The position numbers and the translations under genes are program-made. From Brassica napus (taxonomy: Eukaryota; Streptophyta; Magnoliopsida; Brassicales; Brassicaceae): a DNA stretch of 64,000 nt. Position 1 is the stretch's first letter. Each line of letters starts with the position of its first letter. The notes under the pieces are model-generated. The model was not told the origin of the DNA. It ran no database searches and saw only the letters and a list, made by a program, of their open reading frames with translations. The DNA is taken from the NCBI RefSeq assembly GCF_020379485.1, contig NC_063446.1, forward strand, positions 22,966,610-23,030,609. The letters run 5' to 3'. Below, one piece after another: positions 46,020 through 57,382 of this stretch.

Positions 46020-48409
46020 TTAACCTCTTTCTATTTTTGGCGGTCTTTGGACACCGATTCTGGCATCACTCTCAGTCCTCCGTAATATCTCATTCATCCC
46101 ATTAGTTTGAAAAATCTTCGCATTCGCCCCAGCATTCATTTGACTCGCCGTATCTTCTTCTGGTTTCTTGTGGTGCACGCCAGAGGAGTCTAGAGAAACG
46201 TGCGGCCTAAGAAACGGTTTGTCTTCATTTATTGTTAGCCCAAAAGTGTTCTTAGCAAATGCCATGCTCATTCCACTGACGTGGCTAGCAGATCCTGCAG
46301 GCTGGTTATAAGTTAGCGTTGAAGCTGCGTCGTTTTCTTTCCTCTTCTTAGTCCCAGCCCATGCAAACCCGCTTGCCGGCGCCGTGGTTTGAGATAAACC
46401 GGTGTAAGGAAACTCGCTTCGTGTCGTCGCTTGAGATGATGTCTCTGATGGTGTCTGGACAATGATCTCTGTCTCGGCTTCCTTCTTCGATTCCTGTTAA
46501 AACAAATGAACCAAATTACAAACAAATAACCTATTTATAAATTGTTGATATATACACCTGCTGGGTTGGTAACTTGTTAAGGTTTGTAGGCTCTCTGATT
46601 GTTCTACGTGATTTTCCCGCTTTCTTGGATGCCAAGTTATCTCTTTTCTTTATAGTAACTCTTCTCCTGCAAAACAAATATTTTTATCTTACAACACACG
46701 TAACATACATAGACAAACATATATATATAAAGAGTTTGTGAAAATCGATATTGATCGAAACCTTCGTTGAAGTTCTTCACGGTACTTAGCATCCATTTCT
46801 TTGTTAGGAGGGTACTTAGGTAATGTCGATGGATCACAAGCGTAAGGCTTTGTGTTAAAGTACTGAAAAAAACATTAAAACCACAGAGAAGACCAGATAT
46901 TGTCAGTTTAAAGTATATACATATCTGTGATTTGATTAAAGTTTAGGGGTTTTTTTTCACCTCTGACATGAGAGCAGAAGAGGCAGTTCCTCGTTTCTCT
47001 GGATCAATAGATAATAGATTCTCGAGAAGATCAATTGCTGTTTTCGGAAACTCCTCAAATATTTCTCTCAGACAACCTTCATATTGATGTTGTGTTTTAA
47101 ACATCTTAGTTTGAGGATGGAGCTTGTTCTTTTCCCAAAGGTCTTCATTTGGTGATCCACAGAGTTTGTAGATTTTGTGAAGCTGTTCAATCTACAAAGA
47201 ACAAATACACATACAAAACTCGTTAAAATGAATGGAGTGAGTAATTTCTATAAATAGATTTGGACTCTTTTTCACCTCTGTTCTTCCTTTAAGAAGTGGT
47301 CTTCCGGTAAGAATCTCAGCGAAAACACATCCAACGCTCCAAAGATCGACTGATAAGCTATAACTCGTGGAACCCATTAGAAGTTCAGGTGCACGGTACC
47401 ATAGCGTCACAACCCGGCTTGTTAGCTGATTCTTGTTTCTTGGTGTTACAATGCTAGCTAGTCCGAAATCAGCTAGCTTTAAAACTCCTTTGTTATTCAC
47501 CAGAATGTTTGCGGCTTTAATGTCTCTGTGCATGATCCCTCGTAAATGACAATGTTCTACTCCCCATATAAGCTGCTGCATGTAGCATTTTATCTGAAAA
47601 AAAGAAAATTAGGATTATCAGGAAATACAAAACAGAGTTACTTGCACCAGACGTTATGTTTTTTCTTACCTGTGCCTCTGTGAATTGGATGTCAGGAGAT
47701 GTACATAAGCCTTCGAGATCGTGTTCCATGTAATCGAAAACAAAGTACATGCTGTTTGAATTACGTGACGCAATGATCCCTTCGAGTTTCATGATGTTTG
47801 GATGATCTAATCTTCTCAAAATCATGATTTCTCTCGCTATGAATCTTATGTTTTCGGTTTCGAAATTCTGAACCCTTATTTTCTTTAGAGCCATAACTCG
47901 TCCCGTTGATACCTCACAAGCCCTGAACACGTTGCTATACGTCCCTTGCCCAATCTAATAATTTTTGGAAAAAAAAATGGTAGAAAATATTTGTTGGGGT
48001 TCTTTCTTGTGTTGCAAGGAATGTTTAGGGGTTTAGGATTACTTTTTACCTTCTCTCTTTTTTCAAAGTCCTCGGCGCGTAATGGGATCCACCCATGAAC
48101 GGCCTCCGGTGCGGCAGAGCTAAGCCAGGAGGGCCAACCAGCCGCCACCTGCTCAGCCTCTACATTGCCATGCGACAATCCCGATCTCAGGCTAACTCCG
48201 GTCGTCTTTGATCTTGGAGCATCGTTGTCATTTTTGCGATGTTTTTTAGGAGATGAGTTGACGACACGGCGGTGAGATGGCGGAGTGGGAAGAACATGAC
48301 GGTTGTGATTGTTTTGGGGATGACTTCGGTGGACGGCTGCGTCTAAACGGCGGCGGAGACGGCGTGGAGGACCCGCAGGAGAAGAATGCTTGGAGTTGAA
48401 GCAACCCAT
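46020..48409 (-). CDS. CDKC-like protein kinase (At3g01085 type), N-myristoylated
   Basis: Cyclin-dependent-kinase-like Ser/Thr kinase of the plant-specific CDKC-like group. Seven coding exons on the minus strand: 48409-48050, 47954-47670, 47593-47276, 47191-46961, 46862-46762, 46666-46558 and 46493-46020; 625 residues. It starts MGCFNSKHSS, an N-myristoylation and palmitoylation context, so membrane attachment is likely. A basic, low-complexity N region follows, then the kinase domain from about residue 121: IGQGTYSNVFRA, ALKKIRVQN, MHRDIKAANILV, DFGLAS and SRVVTLWYRAPELLMGS. A C-terminal extension of about 200 residues is Thr/Ser/Lys-rich and includes SGFAWAGTKKRKEND, shared in this group. 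Substrate and cyclin partner are unknown. Confidence 0.93.
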
Positions 48410-48913
48410 ATAATGAATTGTCAGAGAGTTTCCGGACGGCGTGAGTATCGACCCGGGTCGGGTAAACGGGTCCAACGCAGGGAGGACAATCCCCGCATTA
48501 GCCCATTAAGAATTTTTTTTTTAAAATGAGAAAAAAAAAACAAAAAGTTTAAAGGAAAATAGTTTTGGATGTAAAATAGAGAGAACCCGAATCAAGAGAG
48601 AGATAATCACGGAGAATTAGACAATCCTCCTTAATCTTTGGAAGAGAAAGAGGCAATAAAAATAAATATTGTTATCTTTAATCATTTTATTTTTGTAATT
48701 TACATATATGTTTCATATCCTCAATCAATGATTAAATACAAAAGAAAAATACACAATTCAAGAGAAACAAAAACAAAGACTTATTAGAGGTTTTGATTTT
48801 CATTTCTTTAGTCAAGCATGCACTCAAGTCACATCACACAAGTTACAAGTCAATAAGTAGTACCGAGCGGTTAATTCAATCTCGAAATCCTCTGTTTAAA
48901 AATCAATTAGTAA
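48410..48913. other. Spacer between WRKY58 3' end and kinase promoter
   Basis: 504 bases. Holds the presumed promoter of the minus-strand kinase (48410-48650) and the 3' region of WRKY58. An A-rich stretch sits at about 48518-48545. No gene seen. Confidence 0.6.
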
Positions 48914-51047
48914 TTATTTGTCTTCTTTCAATCTCAAGAGAACCGGAGATTGGCCTGTATTATTGGTGTTAGCGAAACTCATATGTTGTTGCATATTCCC
49001 CGACATTGATGTCATACGGTGATGGTCAGACGTTCCCGCCGTCGCTGAGGTTGCTGCGACAGTGCCGTTTCTAGGGGCAGGCACGTCGTGGTTATGTTTA
49101 CCTTCGTAAGTTGTAATGACAGCCTTCACATCCGTTGAAGCTCTCTCTACATGTTTACGGACCGTACAATTCGCCGTTGTACATTTATAATAGCTCCTAA
49201 TATTACCAAAATAAAAGGATATTGTAAATTTTGGTCAAAAAAGGATATTGTAAACAAATAAAAAGAAAATGAAGTAATTAATATATACCATAATCAAAAT
49301 ATTTATATAGGGTCTCAGTTTTATGTAACTATATGAACTCAGTAACCCTAAATATTACCTTGGATGGGGGTTTCCTTTGACAACTTTTTGTCCATACTTG
49401 CGCCACCTATAACCATCGTCCAGAAGGTCGACTTCACTTCTTGTCTGAACGACGATCTTCGGCTCGGTCACCGACCGGTGAGTCGTCGACACACCACCGT
49501 CAGTTTTTCTACAATCCCAAAATTTATCAATCAATCGAATGGATATCACAAACTGAAACCAACTAATAATTTTATTAGGACGACTACGAATTGACCATAT
49601 ATTATGTTAAATTTAAATATGTATACAACAAAAAATCAGTCATCGATATGTATCATGGATTGAAATGTAGACTTATACAAACAATTTGTAGGCTGCAGCA
49701 GATATACGGCTAGCTTTGGCAATTACTATAGAAATATATTAATGTATGTGCAACATGTCATGGATATCATCTTATTTTTATATATGTATGCTCTTTCTAC
49801 TATACCTTATCTTTGAAGCCGGAAGATCGTCATCATCAGTATCATTATCATGATCCTTACCATAACCACTATCATCACTAGACTCCATCATCTGTCCTGA
49901 ACCACCAATGTAATGAATATCACTAATTTCACCAGAATTTCTGCCACCACCAGCACCACCACGACGGTTTTGAGGCTTCTCGTGGTCATGCTGACCTTTG
50001 TAAATTATCTGAGTGATCTGCCCATCTGATGACCGTTCAACCTTCTTCTTAACCGGACAATTAACATGTGTGCATTTGTAATAACTCCTTGGATATTCAC
50101 ACCCTTTGATCGGCTTTTGGCCGTACTTCCTCCAGTTATAACCGTCATCCGCCGGTTTATCAACGTTCACCACGTTATACGTCCGGTTATTATTGTTGTT
50201 ATTCGCCGGATTATTATAATGGTTTCTAGCCCTATGATCAGCTTGCGAAATTTCAAAATATTGACGACCATGCACGGCCGTGGATGTCGATGGCGGCATC
50301 TGGTTAGGAAATGAGTCTGGTCGTTGCGGTTGGACAAGGCTGGTCTGACCTGGTGACTGCTGCATAGGGGTATCATACTATGGATTTAATTTATACTATT
50401 ACGGAGAAAGAAAAATATATGAAAAATGTATATACACTACCGTACTAACATACCCAAGAAGATTCTCAACCTTTTAGACTTGAATGTATTAGGTTTATGA
50501 TAAACCAGGATACTTACATTAAGAACTTGTATATTTAGTAATTGGGTTATATCAGTAACAACTAGCAGAATAAAACAGGATTTAGTTTTATCATTTAATC
50601 AAAAGGTTAATACATAAATAATAATATACCTAGGCCGAAGAAAAAAGTTTAATTAATTACCTGAGGAGGAAAGAACATGGGAGAGGTAAGAAGACTAGAA
50701 GGGCTAAGGCCAGAAGGAATTGTAAACATCGTACTTCCTCCGGCAAACATCCCCGCCATCGAACGTCCTCCGCCTCCGCCTGGAGACACCGAGATAGCTC
50801 CGGCGAGAAGCTGAGAAAACGTTGTTGTCCTTTGAATATCCGGCGTCAGAACGTCAGGGAAGCTATCAACGAACAAAGAGGAGACAAAAGAAAGTGGCCC
50901 TGGGCTCAGACTAAGCCCATCTCCACCGCCAAATAGATACGCAGCCGTTTCAATCGCCGGTGGTCTCTGAGGAACTGTGATCGTGGGTCTTGTTGGAGCT
51001 ACTAACGTGGTCGTTCTCATCGAAGATACATCGTCCTCCGCCGCCAT
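48914..51047 (-). CDS. WRKY58: WRKY transcription factor, group I (two WRKY domains)
   Basis: DNA-binding regulator of W-box (TTGACC/T) genes. Four exons on the minus strand: 51047-50661, 50359-49806, 49508-49359 and 49196-48914; 457 residues. The N-terminal region is Ser/Pro/Gly-rich with a [12 protein letters not shown] start. Domain 1 (about residues 185-245): [20 protein letters not shown], zinc ligands [11 protein letters not shown] and HDH. Domain 2 spans the intron at the usual group I position: [21 protein letters not shown] | [19 protein letters not shown] ... HNH. Both are intact. Matches At3g01080 by order; Arabidopsis WRKY58 is a negative regulator of systemic acquired resistance. 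The exon 2 acceptor is GCAGCAG, so use of either AG would add or drop one Gln. Confidence 0.95.
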
Positions 51048-51587
51048 TTCTGAAGTAAATCTCGATCTTTGTAATTAAATCTCTTTAGACTTTGATATTA
51101 CCGTGTGTATATATAGAAGAAAAAACAAAGAGACAAGAGTCTTCTGTTTCAATGTCTGATTTTCCAGTTTGGTTTCGTGCAGCCTTGACATTGGTATTCA
51201 AAAGTCCGCGGGCTAAAGATGGAATTTCTTTAATCTATAATAACATATCATTATTACTAATTTATTGTGGTCCAATATGTTCTGAATTTCACATTTAATC
51301 TTTTTTATTAGTACTATGGATAAATAATTCAACTTGCATCTTTTATTTTGTTTGAAAAGTTTGATTAGATAACCAGATTGATGGTGTTTAATTTGTAATA
51401 GTCATCTTATATGCCACCATTTGGTCTCCCTTTTTCTTTGTGTCAACGTGCTGCTATTTGTACAATTTTACTTATGCACAACCTAAGGTAATTTTTTATG
51501 GGTAATTGAAACATTGAGTAAAGGATAACCAAAAACTTTACATGAGTAAACATATGAGATGGTTTCACTTGGTAAATATGTCTAGTA
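51048..51587. other. WRKY58 promoter region
   Basis: Upstream of the minus-strand WRKY58 gene. A TATA-like motif (minus-strand TATATATAC at about 51108-51117) lies about 65 bases before the ATG. TTGAC-type cores occur on either strand (for example 51127 and 51188). No gene recognised. Confidence 0.5.
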
Positions 51588-52344
51588 TCCCCTAGACTAT
51601 ATTTGAGAAGTGATTTGTATATGTGTCATCACTACATTAACTTTCGCAAAAAAAATGATGACATGGCTTAAAAGAAATATGACATGGCATAAATCTAATT
51701 GTGACATGTAAAATTTACTATATTTAGATTTATGTTTTTGGTAAGATTTCTTAAATATAATAATGATGATTTTCTATATACGGATTTATATTTTTGGAAA
51801 AGTTTCATAAATATAGTAATAACTAATAAATTTTATATCAAAAATATTTTTTCTCGGTAAATATTCATTTTGGTAAGATTTTATGATACCTAATAACTTT
51901 TTTATATCAATTAAAATAATATGTTTTTATATATAAATAATAATTACGAATATTAAAATTTTACATCAATATATGAATCATATTTTTATTATTAAAATAA
52001 GTGTAGTTTAAAATATATTTTATCAACGTATATAAGTTATTTTTATTTAATGTATATATTATTAAAAATAATTTATATATTTACAAATAGACATATTTAA
52101 AAATGGTAATTAAATAAATAATAATATAATAAAGTAACTTTTTAAATTTCAATTATTTTTATCAAAAGTTAAATAATGCAAAATTAAAAGGTCAAAGTAA
52201 ACTTGAATAAATAAAACTAAAAACAATTACATTATAGTTTTATTTTTTAAACTAATAAAACTAAAATAGAAAAATAGAAAATTTTATTTATATATAACAT
52301 TTTTAAATATTTTATATTTGCACATGACGCAGGAAAACTCTTAG
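51588..52344 (+). mobile_element. Non-autonomous Helitron, copy 1
   Basis: Starts A|TCCCCTAGACTATATTTGAG with a GTCATCACTAC-like segment and ends GACGCAGGAAAACTCTTAG|T. Head and tail match the element at 55794-56525, with a one-base change in the terminal CTAG (CTTAG). AT-rich interior, no ORF. The insertion between A and T and lack of target duplication fit Helitrons. Confidence 0.65.
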
Positions 52345-52719
52345 TTTTTTTTAAAACCCGAGTTGAACTTGTGAGTCTTGTATTATCCATATTAATATAT
52401 CTCGTATCCCTGAAACCACAATAATTATAAACTCATAACATAAATTGGTATCATTTGAATATATATATATAAAAAGTTTGAAAATTATGTCTGATCATAG
52501 ATGTTTTTTTTTCGAAGTTTGCCTCACAAGACCGGCACTGCAAGAGTGCAAGGCATCCACCAAATGGCGACAAACACACACTTTTTTAGATTAAATGAAC
52601 GTAGTGCACAAAAACAAAAACCAAAAAATGATTAAATGAACGTATAGATATTAATACAAAACAAGCCCAGTCCAGTAATCATGCCATGAAGACTCTAGCT
52701 TTGCATAGACTATATTTAG

Positions 52720-53354
52720 TATTAGATACCTAGAATATGCTATCTTGGGCAGGCTATCCATCAACAATAAGATCAACGTCAGGCTTTTGTATCTATGTTG
52801 GTGACAACCTCATCTCCTGGTCTGCGAAACGACAGCCAACGGTGTTACGATCAAGTGCTGAAGCGGAGTACAAAGGTGTGGCTAACGCGGTGGCAGAGGC
52901 TTGCTGGCTTCGTAACCTTCTTCTGAAAATGGACTTTCGCATTCCTCAGGCCACAATCGTTTACCTGCGACAACATTAGTGCAGTATACTTGTCGTCCAA
53001 TTCGGTACAACATCAACGAACCAAGCACATCGAGATAGATATCCACTTCGTCAGAGAGAAGGTGCAAATGGGACAAGTATGTGTGCTACACGTTCCATCT
53101 GAAGTCCAATATGCAGACATTTTTACAAAAGGCCTTCCCACAACTCTTTTCAACAACTTTCACTTCAGTCTTGGCGTTATGTGAATTCCACGCTTCGACC
53201 GCGGGGGAGTATTAGATACCTAGAATATACTATATATTCTGTATCAGTACGTTAGAGTAAATATAGGGCGATCTCTCGAATATTGTAATCAATCTTTGTA
53301 TATATCGAGATGAGCAATAGAACGTACAGTCAAGGGGAAATACTTTGTCTAACA
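52720..53354 (+). mobile_element. Ty1/copia retrotransposon with large internal deletion
   Basis: 635 bp flanked by the 5-bp duplication TTTAG (52715-52719 and 53355-53359). The first about 22 bases (TATTAGATACCTAGAATATG) match the start of the 145-bp 3' LTR (53210-53354, ending TCTAACA). After them the sequence jumps directly into the RNase H end of pol: STSGFCIYVGDNLISWSAKR, RSSAEAEYKGVANAVAEACW, then after a frameshift RTKHIEIDIHFVREKVQMGQ. The polypurine tract GCGGGGGAG precedes the 3' LTR. Almost the whole element between the 5' LTR tip and RNase H is gone. Confidence 0.88.
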
Positions 53355-53359
53355 TTTAG

Positions 53360-55793
53360 CGTTACGAACGGAGAGGGTTGATATTGTTTTGTTTGCTACG
53401 TAAAGGTTAATATATTTACAGGTGGGAATTAAATGCGAATAATGGAATAGCCAATAAGAATTCACCTTATTCCTTTATACGCCAAACACAAAAGGACCAA
53501 CTTGCTTATGTTATTTATATCATGTAGAACTTTTTTGGAACACTTAAATCATGCAGGACATAATCTTCAATGTACAAGAATAAAATTCGAAAAAATAAAA
53601 GAACTTTGACTTTTTTGTATTAGACAATTATGATAGATAATGAGTTACAAAATTAAATTTATACTTTTTGACCAAAAATTAAAATTCATGCTTCCTTATG
53701 TCTTTTCATTGTAATTTTTTGTTGTTGTGAAAATCATGCTTTACAGAAATTATGCAAACCTTTAACATATCAAGTGGAATTTTGTTCATATCTCTGCACG
53801 TGTTGTAAACATGTCAAACTCGAGTTATGAATCTATATATTGGCATATATGTTAACTATGTTTTTTAAAGTTAAAATAGAATGTTTTTTAAAAAATTGAG
53901 CATTTTTATTAAAAAAAGATATGGTATAGTATAGAGTTTTTACACGTTTCCCTTAATGTACACATTTGGATTTATTTTTGCTATATGATACTTGATTTTT
54001 ATGAGAGATTTGTGTAGGATTTTGAATGGAAAAAATCTAAAGGGGATCCATTTGATTGTGAAATCATTAAAGGGGTGTTAGTGAGACTTATATTTCTATA
54101 GAGTTTGTTGATTTTAAAAATTGAGAGATTTATTAATTGTGGAAAAAATTGTAGAGAATTTTGTGTAGTATGAAAATCTATGAAAGTAAAGTAATGTAAT
54201 AATTCTAAGAATTCAAGGAAAATCTTGTTTTTGTGAGTTAAAATGTTAAGAATTCAACTCCCAATAACACTTACTTTAAAAGATTTGTGGAATCATTTAA
54301 ATCTAAAAAATTTGAATAACAAATGATTTTGTATATAATTATAGAATCATCAAACCAATAACATACTAGATTTTAATGAAAATGTGAAAATCTATAAACC
54401 AATAGACTTGAAAGTTCTAATATTATAAATCTAATTCCCAGAAACACCCCCTAAGTTGATTATTGGCTAATTATTACATATCAAACTTGATATTTCCCCA
54501 CGACTTTGGTCCATTAAGTGATACTATACTTTATGCCGCTCGAATCATTGTAAGTATTTTTCTATTGTCTACCAAAGAGAAAAATTGAAGCTGAAATCTG
54601 TCAAAAACTTAAGCTAATGATTCTAATCTCGTTGATATTAAATGGCATAATGAATAAAAACGTAATTTTGGGAATATTCGTGCAACGATGTGAGTTTCTT
54701 AAATTGTATTTTCAGTGTCTGCTCTGCATGTTCTTGAGAGTGTTAAGAGAAATTAAAGGAATCAACGTAAACTATCGAATTGACATTTGTTTTTGCAGTT
54801 AGATATTAAATAATTGTTCTTTGACACCTAGCAGACAGCCTATTGATATCACATTAATTACAAAAATTATCGCTTCCATTTTCTTATTGGTATCCCCATA
54901 TAATTTTGATAAACAGAGGTTTAATTTTGAGTGTCATTTAATATGTGTAGTTGTGGAGGAAATTAAAAAAAAAAAGCAAATCAAGTACACCGTATTACGG
55001 TATTCAAAAAGAAAAATAAACAAAGGTTTGACAGATTGTAAACCGTACTTTTTTTGATAAACTTTATCGACTATCCGGTCGGTCCCGGAAAGAATGTATA
55101 TATGGGTACAGAATGGAATAGTTCGAAAATATAACATATTGTCTGATTCGAGTAAGAATACTTTCTGATTATTACCAGTGATGAACGATCGTTTGTTACG
55201 ATCCACCATATAAATCATTTGGACCGAATCTTAAATCCAAACTGGTAAAATAACAGTAATTTAATTTTCAAAAGAAATTAAATTCAAAACTAATGCAGAT
55301 ACATGTCAAACCCAGAAAAATACTTCTATAATATCACCATTTGGTTAATTATATTACAGTATTCAAATGACTAAAGAGATCAGGTAAAACTTGAGAAAGG
55401 TCAAAAGGAATTGCAGCCACCAAAGAATACGTCTAGAGCCGATCTAAATTATCAAATTTATTTTATTACAAAGTTAAACTTGATGCATACTGTGTAAGAA
55501 TAAACATGTTGAATAAAACTCTTTTATGACCAAAATCACCCTTTAAGAGATGTTTGTTTTGTCATGACGTGTGTTTATGATAAGGGTCAAGCTATTATTT
55601 AATAATAATATTAGGCCCTTTCAATTGTCGAAAATCCGAAAACCACACGACCAATCATTTTAAAAGAAAGAAAAAATCATTTTAAAATGATAGAGAATTT
55701 TAAAGGGTTTGACCTAAGATTAAACATCTTCAAATCTCGTGGTTAAACTAGTTTACAATCACGTCTCTTTCTTTTTCTGCTAAACTAGAAATA
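53360..55793. other. AT-rich gene-free region
   Basis: 2.4 kb without a recognisable gene; the open stretches at 54617, 54821 and 54934 have no family features. Contains the Tourist-like MITE listed separately. In Arabidopsis this interval would hold two genes (At3g01070, At3g01060), neither of which is visible. Confidence 0.55.
54071..54451. mobile_element. Tourist-like (PIF/Harbinger) MITE
   Basis: 381 bp between TAA target duplications (54068-54070 and 54452-54454). Short inverted ends AGGGGTGTTAGTG and AGAAACACCCCC; the interior has inverted stretches around AAAATCTATAGA-type motifs. No coding sequence. Confidence 0.65.
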
Positions 55794-56525
55794 TCATTCC
55801 CTGGACTATATTTACGAAGTGATTTTGCCACGTGTCTTTTTTACAATCAATTTCACAAAATAAATATGACATGACAACTGAAATTGATGACATGTCTTAT
55901 AGTTTAATATGACATGAACAATTACATTTAAAGTTAATTTATATTTTTGGTAAACTTTTTAAAATATGGTAATAACTCATATATTACATTTAATGTCAAT
56001 TTATATTTTTAAAAATATTTTTAGAATATGGAAATAACTCATAAATCATCATTAAAATAAATATATTCAAATATGGTATTATAAATTTTGAAATATAATT
56101 TAATTATATATTTTTTTTAAATTATAAAATTTTATTACTAAAATTTTCAAAAATGTGTACAATATTTTTAGAAAATTATAAAAATTTAATCGTAAAATTA
56201 TTATTTTCTTATATATCTACAAATTTTATAAATATTGTTTAATTTTAATTTTTGGTAATTATGAAACTTTTCCAAATTTATTTAATATATTTAATTAAAA
56301 TAAATTGATAGAAAAATCTATCTAAGATTATAATTTCAAATATATACATGCATATTCTTAAATATAATTTTTATGTTTAATTAAATCAAATTTATATTAA
56401 AATATTGATACGAAAAAGAAAATTTACAATATTAATAAAATTTTATTTTAAAATATAATTTATATTTATCTGTTAAAAAATATTTTAAATTTTTTTTACT
56501 GAACATGGTGCAGGAAGACACCTAG
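55794..56525 (+). mobile_element. Non-autonomous Helitron, copy 2
   Basis: 732 bp from A|TCATTCCCTGGACTATATTT, with CGAAGTGATTTTGCCACGTG following, to ATGGTGCAGGAAGACACCTAG|T. 5' TC, 3' CTAG and insertion between A and T are Helitron rules. The interior is AT-rich and contains no gene. Confidence 0.7.
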
Positions 56526-56909
56526 TATTAATGAAAAGCAGATCCTACAAAAATATTTTAAGAAACTGATCTATCTTGGCAAAAAAAAAAAAAAAACCAA
56601 GATGAAACCTGATTACAACCTACGAGACAGTAACGATCTCAATCGCGTCATTTTCGATGTGATGAATTAAATTGCCAGCTTTAGTTATACTCAATAAACT
56701 AAATAGCCTTGTTAGTTGTTTTTTTATTGCTTCTTGGGTATTGAGGAAATTTTGATTTAATAAAAAAGATCTAGGGCTTTGGAAGGTTTAAGAGACTAAT
56801 CATGGTGTCCACTGTTTCAGAGGTAGATGATTAGATTAAACCCTAAACAAGGTTTGAGTTTCAATGTTTTTTTTTTTTTGAGTTTCAATGTTGATATTTT
56901 AATCGCACT

Positions 56910-57170
56910 AACAATTACTCCATCTGTTTTTAAAAGATGCATATTCTAGACTTTTCACAAATATTAAGAAAACTCATTAAATATGCATTGCTTTTTTTGC
57001 GAATAACAATTTTTCATAACTTTTAGCCAATAGAAATTCAATAAACACCATTAATTTTTTTGAAACTTACAATTTTTCATAAAATCATACATTGAAAAAG
57101 TAAGAAATGCATCTTTTTGAAACAATTTTTTTTTCCAGAACTTACATCTTTTAGGAACAAAGGGAATATA
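56910..57170. mobile_element. Diverged Stowaway-type MITE
   Basis: Ends ACTCCATCTGTTTTTAAAAGATG and CATCTTTTAGGAACAAAGGGAAT are imperfect inverted copies of the CTCCCTC(T/C)GTTTC family seen at 15758. A second internal inverted pair (AAAGATGCAT/ATGCATCTTTTT) supports a foldback. Exact ends uncertain. Confidence 0.5.
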
Positions 57171-57253
57171 TACTTAAAGGCTGTTCCTGAAGGCCGAAAA
57201 AAAAAGAGACTTCTGGGCTTGCAATAAAGCTAAGGTCCTGGCAACTAGTCGTC

Positions 57254-57382
57254 CTATCTATCCACCTCTCCAAACACAATATCTTGAGTACCTATGATGG
57301 TGACGACATCTGCTGGCATCACTATGTGATGTTTGGACATAGAATCGAGTCCTTGTGAATGGGCAAAGCCGGGTGCTCTATA
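57254..57382 (-). pseudogene. Nuclear copy of mitochondrial nad7 last exon (NUMT)
   Basis: The minus strand reads [40 protein letters not shown] and DR then stop: the C terminus of complex I subunit NAD7, which is mitochondrially encoded in plants. A 6-base insertion (ATAGTG, adding Ile-Val) separates HH from MPADVV. Ser in HSQ and LDS and Pro in MPAD are, as far as I recall, the unedited forms of codons that are C-to-U edited in plant mitochondria. That would mean DNA rather than edited RNA was transferred. Flanks to about 57190 may also be mitochondrial. Confidence 0.82.

Noticed and set aside
54617..55218. Three ORFs of 61-94 residues
   Set aside because: No family features, high AT, stop-to-stop stretches without splice partners.
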